Positions 1-8,276 of a stretch of 64,000 nucleotides of DNA are shown piece after piece. The notes under the pieces are model-generated. The model did no database searches, was not told where the DNA came from, and was given only the letters and a program-made list of their open reading frames with translations. Within the stretch, counting starts at the first letter, position 1; every line of letters starts with the position of its first letter. The stretch is from Niallia taxi (lineage in GTDB: Bacteria > Bacillota > Bacilli > Bacillales > Cytobacillaceae). The stretch is taken from contig NZ_CP102589.1 in NCBI RefSeq assembly GCF_032818155.1, forward strand, positions 2,466,001-2,530,000. The letters are read 5' to 3'. Position numbers and translations under genes: made by a program.

Positions 1-17
1 ATTTCATTAAGCTTCAT
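1..17 (-). CDS. 5' end of a gene leaving the window
   Basis: An ATG at 17-15 on the minus strand opens a frame reading MKLNE before the window ends. A good ribosome binding site (AAAGGAG at 25-31, 8 nt spacing) precedes it, and no other explanation for that site was seen. Product unknown. It would be the next minus-strand gene after the epimerase at 171-1082 and may belong to the same glycan locus. Confidence 0.5.
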
Positions 18-170
18 GTACTTACTCCTTTTAATAACACTTGCGTGCCATTATCAAAATGAAAACTCATAGAGCCAAGCATGTGATGAAAAACAGTCTA
101 TCAGTTTATGTCAAAAAAATCGGCTGAAGTTTTGGGATTGGCTTCTTAAGCATAAGTGGGTAGTTATTGG

Positions 171-1082
171 TTAGTTGTTATAATAATGATACGTTCTTTT
201 TAAGCCTTCACTTATACTGTACTTCGGTTTCCATCCAAGCTGTTCACAGCATTTTTCATTTAAAAGACAGCTATGCTTTATATCACCTGTCCGACTGTTA
301 ACATGCATTGTTTCAAGGCTGTCCGGATGAAGCTCTAAAAGTATCTCAGCAAGTTGACTAATAGATGTCGGCTTATTTGTACTCACATGAAAAATATCAT
401 TACGGTCGTTTTTCATCGCTGCAATGTTTGCATCCACAACATCTTCAACAAATACAAAGTCTCTTGTCTGTTTACCATCTCCATGGATTTTTAAGCAGCT
501 TCCTTCCTTTATCCTATCCATAAAAACGGCAATGACGCCACCTTCCCCCTTGGCAGTTTGTCTTGGACCATATACATTTCCATAGCGCAGGATGGTGAAA
601 TCCAATCCGTATAATTCCTGATAAAGTTGAATATATTTTTCAGCAGATAATTTGGACAACCCGTAATAAGATATAGGTGTCGTATGATCTTGTTCATCAA
701 TCGTTGCTTTTTGGAGATTGCCATACACAGCAGATGTCGAAGAAAAAATAATTTTTTTCACCTTTGCTTTTCGGCATCCTTCTAAAATGTTAATAGTACC
801 ATTGATGTTGATGTCTGCATCTTCACATGGATTATTTATTGACCGTGTAACATCTGCTTGTGCTGCTAAGTGGAATACAAATTCAGGTTTTTCTTCTGAT
901 ATAATTGCTTGAGCCCTTTCACTGCGAATATCCACTTCATGTACAATCACATTTGGATGGTCATGGTAATAATGGCCTGATGAAAAATTATCCAGTATAT
1001 GAACTTCATATCCCGCTTTTAATAAGTGATCTGTTAAATGAGAACCGATAAATCCTGCTCCACCAGTAACTGCTACTTTCAT
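171..1082 (-). CDS. NAD-dependent sugar epimerase/dehydratase (extended SDR, GalE-like)
   Basis: This 303-residue extended short-chain dehydrogenase probably acts on a nucleotide sugar such as UDP-glucose/UDP-GlcNAc at C4. The N-terminal dinucleotide motif GGAGFIGSH (residues 7-15), the catalytic Ser/Thr region STSAVYG and the YGLSK (YxxxK) active site are visible, and the length fits the family. The exact substrate cannot be read from sequence. AGGAG lies 8 nt before the ATG. A sigma-K-type promoter (1109-1136) immediately upstream suggests expression in the late mother cell together with the neighbouring glycosyltransferases. The gene is monocistronic unless the partial gene at 1-17 is co-transcribed. 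Confidence 0.85.
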   Translation of the reverse strand: MKVAVTGGAGFIGSHLTDHLLKAGYEVHILDNFSSGHYYHDHPNVIVHEVDIRSERAQAIISEEKPEFVFHLAAQADVTRSINNPCEDADININGTINILEGCRKAKVKKIIFSSTSAVYGNLQKATIDEQDHTTPISYYGLSKLSAEKYIQLYQELYGLDFTILRYGNVYGPRQTAKGEGGVIAVFMDRIKEGSCLKIHGDGKQTRDFVFVEDVVDANIAAMKNDRNDIFHVSTNKPTSISQLAEILLELHPDSLETMHVNSRTGDIKHSCLLNEKCCEQLGWKPKYSISEGLKRTYHYYNN

Positions 1083-1108
1083 CCTTTTGCTCCTCTACTC
1101 ATTTTTAA

Positions 1109-1136
1109 TAGCTTATGATAATCGAGTATGCTGTGT
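1109..1136 (-). promoter_or_regulatory. Candidate sigma-K promoter of the epimerase gene
   Basis: On the minus strand AC (1136-1135), a 17-nt spacer and CATAAGCTA (1117-1109) match the B. subtilis sigma-K consensus AC-N16/17-CATANNNTA. The predicted start near 1101 leaves a short leader that still contains the ribosome binding site. Confidence 0.55.
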
Positions 1137-1187
1137 ATATGGCGGGTGACCATACAGAGCAAAAAATGGACTTTCTCGATAAGCTTA

Positions 1188-1221
1188 GAAAAAAAAGCGA
1201 ATGGCTACAAACCATTCGCTA
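1188..1221 (-). terminator. Rho-independent terminator of the coiled-coil gene
   Basis: Read on the minus strand, AGCGAATGG and CCATTCGCT (1220-1212 and 1204-1196) form a 9-bp stem followed by a run of eight T. It ends the operon 4764-1226. Confidence 0.85.
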
Positions 1222-1225
1222 AAGC

Positions 1226-2275
1226 TCATATTCTTTCCGATGGCATATTGTTAATTGCTGTTGAATCGGGAATTTTGTAATCAACTGGTACTTTCGTTGC
1301 TATCCCATCTATAAATTGCCTATCGACAAATGCTTTTTTTGTCTGACCCTTTATTGCAAACAAATCATCAAAGTTATCACTAGACATTTCATCGAATATT
1401 TTAATCATACGGGAGTTAGGAAGCTGATAATCAGTTGGTAAAGCTCCCACAATAGAATCAAATAGTGAAGGGTCCACAAAATACTGCTTTGTTTCTGTTT
1501 TTTCAGCAAAAAGAGACTTATAGACATCACTTGACATCTTTGAAAAAACCTCTAATGTACTTACATTAGGAAGCAAATAATTTTGAGGTAGCGCCTGACC
1601 AAGCTGATCCATTATATGTTTATCAATAAACAACGGATTTTGACTGGTATTTGCAGAGGTGTTTCTGATAAATAAATGTTGATACGATTCTATCTTCATC
1701 GGCTGAAAAACAGAAATTGACTTTTCGTTCGGTATTTTGTAGTCAGCGGGAAGTACAGTATTGATTTTTTCCCAGACCCGTTTCTGCTCCTCCAACCTTT
1801 GCTGCTCTTCCAGTTTTTGCTGTTCCTCTAGCCTTTGCTGCTCTTCCAGTTTTTGCTGTTCCTCTAGCCTTTGCTGCTCTTCCAGTTTTTGCTGTTCCTG
1901 CCATCTTTGCTGTTCCTTTAGTCTGTGCTGCTCCTTTTGTTTTTGCTCTTCCTTTAGCCTTTGCTGCTTCTCCATCCACTGTTGCTGCTCTAACCTTCGT
2001 TGCTCAGCTACTATTTGTTGCTGCTCTAACCTTCGTTGCTGTTCCTGTTTTCTAAGCTGGTCCCGCTCTCGCTGCTGCTCGAACCATTTCTGATAATTCA
2101 GCCAGTGTTGATGTTGACGCCATTGCAGAGGTTGCTGCGTTTTCATATTACTCCGCTCATTATTATCATTACTTGGATTTTCATCTTTATGATAAGGATT
2201 CGTCTTGTCCGTCTCTTCCTTTTTTACAGTAAAGGGGAGAATTTTATGGATGTTCTGTTTCCAAGGAAACTTCAT
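1226..2275 (-). CDS. Gln/Glu-rich coiled-coil protein with C-terminal LP-x-DY repeats, unknown function
   Basis: Not a family I recognise. Residues 1-45 are polar and lack a signal peptide. Residues about 50-170 are almost entirely Q, E, K, R and L in heptad-like blocks, predicting a long coiled coil. Residues 171-349 hold four copies of a motif close to LPxDYxxPN (at 175, 229, 279 and 329, spacing 54, 50 and 50), each followed by a conserved F..M..D.Y..LF stretch. The ATG overlaps the stop codon of the upstream glycosyltransferase (TAATG), so translation is coupled. Its place in a glycosyltransferase operon inside a sigma-K-like locus suggests a spore-surface scaffold or a partner of the transferases; this is inference. 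Confidence 0.8.
   Translation of the reverse strand: MKFPWKQNIHKILPFTVKKEETDKTNPYHKDENPSNDNNERSNMKTQQPLQWRQHQHWLNYQKWFEQQRERDQLRKQEQQRRLEQQQIVAEQRRLEQQQWMEKQQRLKEEQKQKEQHRLKEQQRWQEQQKLEEQQRLEEQQKLEEQQRLEEQQKLEEQQRLEEQKRVWEKINTVLPADYKIPNEKSISVFQPMKIESYQHLFIRNTSANTSQNPLFIDKHIMDQLGQALPQNYLLPNVSTLEVFSKMSSDVYKSLFAEKTETKQYFVDPSLFDSIVGALPTDYQLPNSRMIKIFDEMSSDNFDDLFAIKGQTKKAFVDRQFIDGIATKVPVDYKIPDSTAINNMPSERI
1801..1899 (-). repeat. 36-bp in-frame tandem repeat (2.75 identical copies)
   Basis: Units at 1801-1836 and 1837-1872 are identical, and 1873-1899 repeats the first 27 bases. Each unit encodes twelve residues of the coiled coil (LEEQQRLEEQQK type). Being a multiple of three, copy-number change would keep the reading frame and alter only rod length. 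Confidence 0.95.
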
Positions 2276-3516
2276 TATTTTCCTTCCTCCCTCCTTTTTG
2301 CTAATGCAAGCTCATATACTTCCAAAATACTTTTGGCTCCTTTAGATAAGGACCAATAATCCAATCCCCATATTTTTGCATTATTACCGATGATTGACTG
2401 GAAATTAGGAGTATTTAACAACAGCTGTAACAGACTGTATAACGCATCAACATCTCCAGCTGGATAAATCAGTCCTGTGACCCCGTCCTCTACCATTTCA
2501 GGTAGTCCTCCTGCATTACTAACAATAGCAGGCTTTCCGGCAATTTGTGCTTCCACCAGGGATAGTGGCTGATTTTCCAATAGACTAGGAAAAACATAGA
2601 TATCTGACTGGGATAATAAATATGGGACATCGCTTCTGTTACCAAAGAAAAACACATCGTCCTCTAATCCAAGTTCTATTGTTTGTTTTTCCAATTCCTT
2701 TTGTTTATCGCCTTCTCCAATAATCCAACATACCCAATCATCCCTGTCTTCCTTAAGTTTTCCTAAGGCAGCAATCAGGTGGTGCACGCCCTTCATTTCA
2801 ATAAGTCGCCCAGTATAGGTAATGATTGTCTTATCTTCAGGAATCAGTAGTGATTTGTTAACCTTTTGGGATTCCAAAAGAAATGTATCTGTATCAAATC
2901 CATAGTGAAGCACCTTTATTTGCTCTTCAGGGACTTGGAATTCCTCTGTCAGAATTTTTTTCATCCAATTGTTTGCTACAATTGTGTAGGATGCGGCAGT
3001 AGCACCTACACTCTCCAATTCATCATAGTAGGCACGAGCCATAAAGGAAGTCGGAGATTTATGCATTCCTGTCAGCTGGTGCCTTATTTCATGCGCCACC
3101 GAACCATGAAGTGTTGCAACTAACACCGTGCTCTCCGGTAGTACCCTTGCAATACTTGCAGTTGCAATCACATCCTGTGTGTGTATAACATCATATTCTG
3201 CAAGTCCAAGATACGCTGCTGAAAGCTCAAAAACATAGCGCTGAAATTCAGTATATTTCACGAGTGCATTTGCATGTATCTCTGGGTATGCTTCTTCATT
3301 AAGCTTCGCTTCGAGCAATGGCATAATTTTTTCTTTCTCAATTGCCTTATCTTTATTGTAGATATATACAGCACTTGCATCCTCATTAAAGCCAAGCAGA
3401 TCTACCACATGACCTAGTTTTTCAAGTTCTCTTTTTTGTTGTTCCATATAATGCCAAACCCCGCCAACATGGGGGATTGGCCAATAGGTGGCTAATAATA
3501 TTTTCATGTCTATCAA
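2275..3516 (-). CDS. GT4-family glycosyltransferase
   Basis: This 413-residue GT-B protein is a cytoplasmic retaining transferase using a nucleotide sugar. The N-terminal strand and loop MKILLATYW...HVGGVW, the HGS motif near residue 130 and the C-terminal donor-site segment (GLPEMVEDGVTG, with the upstream E-x7-E-type region ENQPLSLVEAQ) are typical of glycosyltransferase family 4. It is a close paralogue of the upstream gene 3550-4764. The TTG start has AAAGGAG 5 nt upstream; an ATG three codons on is possible and would align better with the paralogue. It is second in a three-gene operon and overlaps the coiled-coil gene by one base. Acceptor unknown. Confidence 0.9.
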   Translation of the reverse strand: MIDMKILLATYWPIPHVGGVWHYMEQQKRELEKLGHVVDLLGFNEDASAVYIYNKDKAIEKEKIMPLLEAKLNEEAYPEIHANALVKYTEFQRYVFELSAAYLGLAEYDVIHTQDVIATASIARVLPESTVLVATLHGSVAHEIRHQLTGMHKSPTSFMARAYYDELESVGATAASYTIVANNWMKKILTEEFQVPEEQIKVLHYGFDTDTFLLESQKVNKSLLIPEDKTIITYTGRLIEMKGVHHLIAALGKLKEDRDDWVCWIIGEGDKQKELEKQTIELGLEDDVFFFGNRSDVPYLLSQSDIYVFPSLLENQPLSLVEAQIAGKPAIVSNAGGLPEMVEDGVTGLIYPAGDVDALYSLLQLLLNTPNFQSIIGNNAKIWGLDYWSLSKGAKSILEVYELALAKRREEGK

Positions 3517-3549
3517 CTCTTCTCCTTTTCTATAAATTTTAAAAAAGTC

Positions 3550-4764
3550 TTATAGATTGGTTGCTGAATGATAAATCCCTAATAAATTCTCGACTCCCGT
3601 TTCTAAAGACCAATGCTTTAGTCCCCATTGCTTAGCATTGACTCCAAGGAACGTTTGGTATTGCTTATTTACTAAAAGCATATAAAGACTGTTCCGAAGC
3701 TCTTCTACATTCCCTTTAGGAACGATCAGTCCTGTCAACCCATGAGTAATCATTTCAGGGAGGCCGCCTGCATCGCTTACAATACAAGCTTTGCCGACAA
3801 TTTGTGCTTCAATAACAGATAATGGCTGATTTTCAATCATACTTGGAAGAACATAGACATCTGCTCTAGACAGAAGCTGGGGAATGTCTTCCCTTTTTCC
3901 AAAAAATACAATCATATCTTCTAGTCCTGCATTTGCTGCTTGAAGCTTGAGCTCATTAAACTTCTCTCCCTCTCCAACAATCCAGCATACCCAATTGGAT
4001 AAAGAACCTTTAAGTTGTTTTAATGCTTCTATTAATATGTGTACACCTTTTAATGCAACCAATCTTCCGGTAAAAAGAATAACTTGCTTTCCAAGTGGTT
4101 TTGTAATACTCCTATCTTGCGGATCAATTCTGTTTAAAAAGGCTTCTATATCGAATCCATAATGTAATACAGTCATTTGCTCTGCTGGCACATGGAATTC
4201 GCTTATGAGAATTTCTTTAAGCCAATTGTTTGCAACAATTGTAATCTCAGCAGCAGTCGCTCCTAAATACTCCAATTCATCGAAATACGTACAGCCAATT
4301 TGTGAAGTTGCCGTAACATGTTCATAGAGAAGATGATCTTTCATTTCATGTGCAACTGAACCATGCAATGTTGCAATTAACTTAGGGCCACTTAACTTCA
4401 AATTGCCAAAGCTTGTTGCTGAAAAGACATCCTGGGTATGAATAATATCGTACTTATGCAAATTGAGACTAGATATGGCAATTTCATATCCTATCCGATG
4501 TTTTTCACAATAAGTGACAACAGGATCTGCCATATACGGTTTATGCTGCATACTTTGTAAACGGCTATTTATTTGTTCTTGTAAATCGTCATTAAAAATC
4601 TTTTTTTCTTCAGATACAAAATAGGTGTATTTATGCATTTCTCCGTATCCTAATAAGTCTACTTCATGCCCTAATGCCTCAAGTCGTCTTTTTAATTGGT
4701 TCATATAATTCCATACTCCTCCGACATGTGGAACGATCCAGTATGTCGCAAGCAGGATTTTCAT
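3550..4764 (-). CDS. GT4-family glycosyltransferase (paralogue of the next gene)
   Basis: This 404-residue GT-B glycosyltransferase begins MKILLATYW, as does its paralogue, and carries the same HVGGVWNYM, HGS and donor-binding (GLPEMITHGLTG) segments. I chose the ATG at 4764 because AAAGGGG lies 8 nt upstream and because it aligns with the paralogue; an in-frame ATG 12 codons upstream has no good site. It leads the operon 4764-1226 and diverges from the lysine-free protein genes at 4958. I found no sigma-K element upstream of it. Two adjacent paralogous transferases suggest sequential addition of similar sugars to one acceptor. Confidence 0.9.
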   Translation of the reverse strand: MKILLATYWIVPHVGGVWNYMNQLKRRLEALGHEVDLLGYGEMHKYTYFVSEEKKIFNDDLQEQINSRLQSMQHKPYMADPVVTYCEKHRIGYEIAISSLNLHKYDIIHTQDVFSATSFGNLKLSGPKLIATLHGSVAHEMKDHLLYEHVTATSQIGCTYFDELEYLGATAAEITIVANNWLKEILISEFHVPAEQMTVLHYGFDIEAFLNRIDPQDRSITKPLGKQVILFTGRLVALKGVHILIEALKQLKGSLSNWVCWIVGEGEKFNELKLQAANAGLEDMIVFFGKREDIPQLLSRADVYVLPSMIENQPLSVIEAQIVGKACIVSDAGGLPEMITHGLTGLIVPKGNVEELRNSLYMLLVNKQYQTFLGVNAKQWGLKHWSLETGVENLLGIYHSATNL

Positions 4765-4891
4765 ATATACAACCCCTTTCCTCTTTGTCTCTTTATTCAT
4801 ATTTCAAGAAATAAAACAAGTATAGGCTGTTACCTGTAAAATCGTGGTACTTTTCAAAAAAATCCATATTTTACCCATAATATTTGTCCAA

Positions 4892-4918
4892 ACTTCTTTG
4901 TATTTTGCACATATGCTA
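4892..4918 (+). promoter_or_regulatory. Candidate sigma-K promoter of the tandem 172-aa genes
   Basis: AC (4892-4893), 16 nt, then CATATGCTA (4910-4918) matches the sigma-K consensus exactly in both elements and in spacing. The start would be near 4926, with the ribosome binding site AAAGGAGGTG downstream. Confidence 0.6.
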
Positions 4919-4957
4919 TTTTGTAACTTCCGAGATATTCGAAAGGAGGTGAAATAA

Positions 4958-5476
4958 ATGCCTATTGCATTACAAGCCTTTACAAACACAACTAACACTG
5001 TCCGAATTGCAGATTCCGCTACAGCTCCTGGACCTGTAGTAACTGTAGGGCCTCAAATTCCGTTAGTTGATGGAAACAGCTCCTACATTTGGTCTCCTGT
5101 CAGTGTATCGGGACAAACTGTGACATTCCGCAGTGTCTTTTCATTAGGTGCTCCGCTGTTGGGTATAGCTTTGCCATTAACAGTATTTTATGCGTATGCT
5201 GGGAACCAAACTGTTTCAGTTACAGGAACACTGCAAGTGCTCGATGTATTAGGTGTGATTGTCCTTACAATTCCTTTATTTTCAGGTGATACGAACTTAG
5301 GAAACCCTTTAAATGTAAGCACAATTGCAGCTGATACTTTACTTGCAGCAAGCATTCTTGGCGGAACAATAAATATTACAATTGATGCTGTTGTGACAGC
5401 ACCTATCACGACTCCTTACGAACCTGTTAACACAGGTCGTTATCTAGGTGAAATCACTGTTCAAACAATTGTCTAA
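4958..5476 (+). CDS. Lysine-free, cysteine-free beta-type protein, first of a tandem pair
   Basis: This 172-residue protein of unknown family has no lysine, cysteine or histidine and few charges, and is dominated by T, V, I, L, A, G and N in alternating patterns that predict beta strands. There is no signal peptide or membrane anchor. It shares with the downstream paralogue the start MPIxLQ, a DG-S/N-xYIW motif near residue 40, NQTVxF, a central hydrophobic LG-x-ALP segment and a C-terminal YLGxxTV. A very strong ribosome binding site (AAAGGAGGTG) predicts high expression. The sigma-K-type promoter and surrounding glycan genes suggest a self-assembling, possibly glycosylated spore-surface protein; this is inference. 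Confidence 0.85.
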   Translation: MPIALQAFTNTTNTVRIADSATAPGPVVTVGPQIPLVDGNSSYIWSPVSVSGQTVTFRSVFSLGAPLLGIALPLTVFYAYAGNQTVSVTGTLQVLDVLGVIVLTIPLFSGDTNLGNPLNVSTIAADTLLAASILGGTINITIDAVVTAPITTPYEPVNTGRYLGEITVQTIV

Positions 5477-5521
5477 AACTTAAAAAATTAAATGATAGAT
5501 TAAAAACTAGGAGGTGAAAAA

Positions 5522-6040
5522 ATGCCAATCGTTTTACAAAGTTATACAACTCCAGCCAATACTACGATTGTCGCAAATACTGCTGGCGGAACATTTCCAC
5601 AAATACCAGTTGTAGTAACACCATCTGCCACTGCCCCATTCATTGACGGAAGCAATGCTTATATTTGGGCACCAAATAGTGCAGCGAACCAAACAGTAAC
5701 CTTCGTAAGCAGATTTACTTTTCCATTGGGTCTTTTAAATGTCGCTTTACCAGTCAGCGTTAACTATGCTTTTTCTGGAACGGAAACAGTCATCGTTAGC
5801 GGAGTCTTAGAGGTCGTTAACCTATTAGGCATTGTTATTGCAACAATACCGGTGTTTACGAACGTTGTGAATGCAGGTGGTCCTTTAAGTGTAGAAATTG
5901 CATCCGGCGATGCCCTGCTTGCCTTGCAGCTTCTTGGCACTAACGCAGTTTTGACTATTACTTCAACAGTAACATCAGGCGCAGCAGGCACTGGAAATTA
6001 TTTAGGACAAGTTACGGTTAACGAAGTAATCGCACTTTAA
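5522..6040 (+). CDS. Lysine-free, cysteine-free beta-type protein, second of a tandem pair
   Basis: This 172-residue paralogue has exactly the same length as the gene 45 bp upstream and aligns along its whole length. It too lacks lysine, cysteine and histidine and has a single arginine. Asn, Thr and Ser are abundant, giving many potential O-glycosylation positions. The ribosome binding site AGGAGGTG is again very strong. It is co-transcribed with the first copy and followed by a terminator at 6056. It most likely co-assembles with or replaces the first copy in the same structure. I do not recognise the family; a jelly-roll-like surface subunit is one possibility. Confidence 0.85.
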   Translation: MPIVLQSYTTPANTTIVANTAGGTFPQIPVVVTPSATAPFIDGSNAYIWAPNSAANQTVTFVSRFTFPLGLLNVALPVSVNYAFSGTETVIVSGVLEVVNLLGIVIATIPVFTNVVNAGGPLSVEIASGDALLALQLLGTNAVLTITSTVTSGAAGTGNYLGQVTVNEVIAL

Positions 6041-6055
6041 TAGACTCTTGGTTTA

Positions 6056-6083
6056 AGCCTCCCATTAGTGGGGGGCTTTTTAT
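6056..6083 (+). terminator. Terminator of the tandem 172-aa genes
   Basis: AAGCCTCCC and GGGGGGCTT form a stem with a short loop, followed by TTTTTATT. Confidence 0.85.
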
Positions 6084-6140
6084 TAGTAAACCAATCAGAT
6101 TCATGTACATTTTTTCTATTAAAAAGGATTGTTGCCTAGA

Positions 6141-6167
6141 ACATGCTGGACGGACATGCATATGTTA
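6141..6167 (+). promoter_or_regulatory. Candidate sigma-K promoter of the nucleotide-sugar operon
   Basis: AC (6141-6142), 16 nt, CATATGTTA (6159-6167): the same geometry as the promoter at 4892-4918. Confidence 0.6.
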
Positions 6168-6205
6168 TAGAGATTCTTCATTACAGGCTTTACGAGAGGT
6201 GAGAA

Positions 6206-7297
6206 ATGAAAGTATTGACTATATTGGGGACAAGACCAGAGATCATCCGTCTTAGTTTAATAATCGGCAAACTCGATCAATTGGCAGATGAACATATCCT
6301 TGTGCATACAGGACAAAACTTCACTTCGTCTTTAAGTGAAATATTTTTTCTCGAAATGGGAATAAGAAAGCCAGATTATGTGCTAAGTGAAAAGCATCAG
6401 TCATTGGGAGAACAGCTTGCCGTCATATTCAAAGAATTAGAACTGATATTGAACAAAGAGAAGCCGGATAAAGTGTTGGTACTCGGCGATACAAACAGTG
6501 GTTTAAGTTCTATTTTATCCGAAAGAATGGGCATTCCTGTCTATCATATGGAAGCTGGGAACAGATGCTTTGATCTTGAAGTTCCAGAAGAAAAAAACAG
6601 GAAACTAATTGACAGTGTCTCTAGCTTTAATTTACCTTACACGCCACAAAGCAAGCAGAATCTTCTGCAGGAAGGATTTCCTTCAAACAGAATTCTTGTG
6701 ACTGGAAATCCCATTTACGAGGTATTGCTTCATTATGGCGAACGAATCGATTCCAGCGGCATTTTAGATAAACTATCTCTTAAAGAGCAGGACTATTTCC
6801 TTGTGACGACACATAGAGCAGAAAATGTCGATAATAAAGATCGGTTAAAGGAAATTATTACTGGCATCAATTCAATCGCAAAATTGTATAAAAAGAGGAT
6901 AATATGCAGCATACATCCTCGCACGAGAGCTCGTATAGAACAAAACAATGAGCTTAAGATTGACCCTTTAATTGAATTTTATGAGCCATTTGGATTTTTT
7001 GATTTTGTAAAGCTAGAAAAAAATGCACTATGTGTGCTTACTGACAGTGGAACTGTCCAGGAGGAATGCTGCTTATTCCATGTGCCCACTGTAACAATCC
7101 GCAAGACTACAGAACGAATGGAAACAATTGAATGTGGAAGTAATATCCTTTCTGGTCTGAATGGTGACCAGATTATAAGCTGTGTAAAGTCAATGGTTAA
7201 TCAATCAAGAAAATGGTCTTTCCCTGATGGTTATGACCATGTAAATGTTTCAGATAAAATAGTAAAAATCGTATTGGGAGGAATGGAAGTTGTTTGA
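6206..7297 (+). CDS. UDP-GlcNAc 2-epimerase, non-hydrolysing (WecB/CapG family)
   Basis: This 363-residue enzyme interconverts the C2 epimers of UDP-N-acetylhexosamines in the cytoplasm. GTRPEIIRLS at the N-terminus, HTGQNF, GDTNS, the HMEAGNRCFD segment with catalytic acidic residues, and HPRTR are all family motifs. The next three genes are nucleotide-sugar SDRs and follow with overlaps or no gap. In known pathways a WecB-type enzyme with CapE- and RmlD/CapF-type partners makes 2,6-dideoxy-L-hexosamine donors. The role here is therefore probably C2 epimerisation of an L-rhamnosamine/pneumosamine-type intermediate rather than ManNAc synthesis. AGAGGTGAG precedes the ATG. Confidence 0.9.
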   Translation: MKVLTILGTRPEIIRLSLIIGKLDQLADEHILVHTGQNFTSSLSEIFFLEMGIRKPDYVLSEKHQSLGEQLAVIFKELELILNKEKPDKVLVLGDTNSGLSSILSERMGIPVYHMEAGNRCFDLEVPEEKNRKLIDSVSSFNLPYTPQSKQNLLQEGFPSNRILVTGNPIYEVLLHYGERIDSSGILDKLSLKEQDYFLVTTHRAENVDNKDRLKEIITGINSIAKLYKKRIICSIHPRTRARIEQNNELKIDPLIEFYEPFGFFDFVKLEKNALCVLTDSGTVQEECCLFHVPTVTIRKTTERMETIECGSNILSGLNGDQIISCVKSMVNQSRKWSFPDGYDHVNVSDKIVKIVLGGMEVV

Positions 7298-8276
7298 AAA
7301 TAAAAAGATTTTAATTACAGGTGGAACAGGTTCATGGGGACATGAGCTAGTGAAGCAGCTGCTGAGTGAAAATCCAGAGGAAATTCGCATTTTTTCTAGG
7401 AATGAATCGGTACAATTCATGATGAAACAAGAGTTTGACAATCATCCTAAGCTTCATTTTATTATTGGTGACATAAAAGAAAAAGAAACCTTAATGGATG
7501 CATGCCAAAATGTCGATTACTTATTCCATTTAGCAGCATTAAAGCATGTGCCAATCTGTGAACACCAGCCCCTTGAAGCATTAAAAACAAATGTTATCGG
7601 TACACAGAATGTCATAGATGCTGCGATTGCACAAAATGTCCACAAAGTCGTCTATATTTCAACAGACAAAGCTTCTGACCCATCTAATTTCTACGGCTTA
7701 TCAAAAGCGATGGGAGAAAAATTAATCATTCATGCGAACACACTTAATACAGATACGAAATTCGTCTGCATTCGTGGCGGTAATGTGCTCGGAACAAATG
7801 GAAGTGTTATCCATGTCTTCAAAAAGCAAATTCGGGATAAACAGACAGTCGGCATCACAGATCTTAAAATGACAAGATTCTTTTTGACAGTACAAGAAGC
7901 TATAAAGTTGGTATTTAAAGCTACATTTGAAAGCTATGGCGGCGAAATCTTTGTCATGAAAATGCCTGCATGCCGAATTATCGACTTAGCAGATGTAATT
8001 GTTGAGCTTTCACAAGTCGAAAATGTTAAGACAGAAATACTCGGAATCCGCCCAGGGGAGAAAATTCACGAGCTATTGCTTTCCAAATATGAGTGTACTA
8101 CAACATGCATTTATGATGAGGAATATTATGTCATCTTGCCATCCATTCATATTGATGGGTTAAAAGAGCATTATGCAGCTTGCTCTCCTGTTGACCTGGA
8201 TGAATATAATTCCAGCATCGGCTTAATCAGCAAAGAGGAAATCAAGGAAATGCTATCGAAAGGCGGTCTTATCTAA
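7290..8276 (+). CDS. CapE-like UDP-GlcNAc 4,6-dehydratase/5-epimerase
   Basis: This 328-residue extended SDR has the dinucleotide motif GGTGSWG near residue 10 and the STDKA...NFYGLSK active-site region typical of CapE/WbjB/PseB enzymes, which remove water across C4-C6 of UDP-GlcNAc and, in the CapE subtype, invert C5. The TTG start (7290) is supported by GGGAGG about 7 nt upstream. It overlaps the 2-epimerase by 8 nt and abuts the reductase gene directly (TAAATG), so the products act as a unit. The choice of CapE rather than PseB rests on the RmlD-type partner next door. Confidence 0.85.
   Translation: MFENKKILITGGTGSWGHELVKQLLSENPEEIRIFSRNESVQFMMKQEFDNHPKLHFIIGDIKEKETLMDACQNVDYLFHLAALKHVPICEHQPLEALKTNVIGTQNVIDAAIAQNVHKVVYISTDKASDPSNFYGLSKAMGEKLIIHANTLNTDTKFVCIRGGNVLGTNGSVIHVFKKQIRDKQTVGITDLKMTRFFLTVQEAIKLVFKATFESYGGEIFVMKMPACRIIDLADVIVELSQVENVKTEILGIRPGEKIHELLLSKYECTTTCIYDEEYYVILPSIHIDGLKEHYAACSPVDLDEYNSSIGLISKEEIKEMLSKGGLI

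Noticed and set aside
1801..1899. Regular 36-bp repeats suggesting a CRISPR array
   Set aside because: The units are directly adjacent without spacers, are in frame in a coding sequence and translate to a coiled coil.
1743..2093. Long overlapping frames on both strands in the coiled-coil gene
   Set aside because: They are products of the biased repeat (poly Ala-Lys-Gly and Cys-Ser patterns), with no ribosome binding site; the Q/E-rich frame is coupled to the upstream gene.
4801..4957. Search for a sigma-K promoter for the operon 4764-1226
   Set aside because: No CATANNNTA element was found on the minus strand; CCTATACTT is too far from the consensus to claim.
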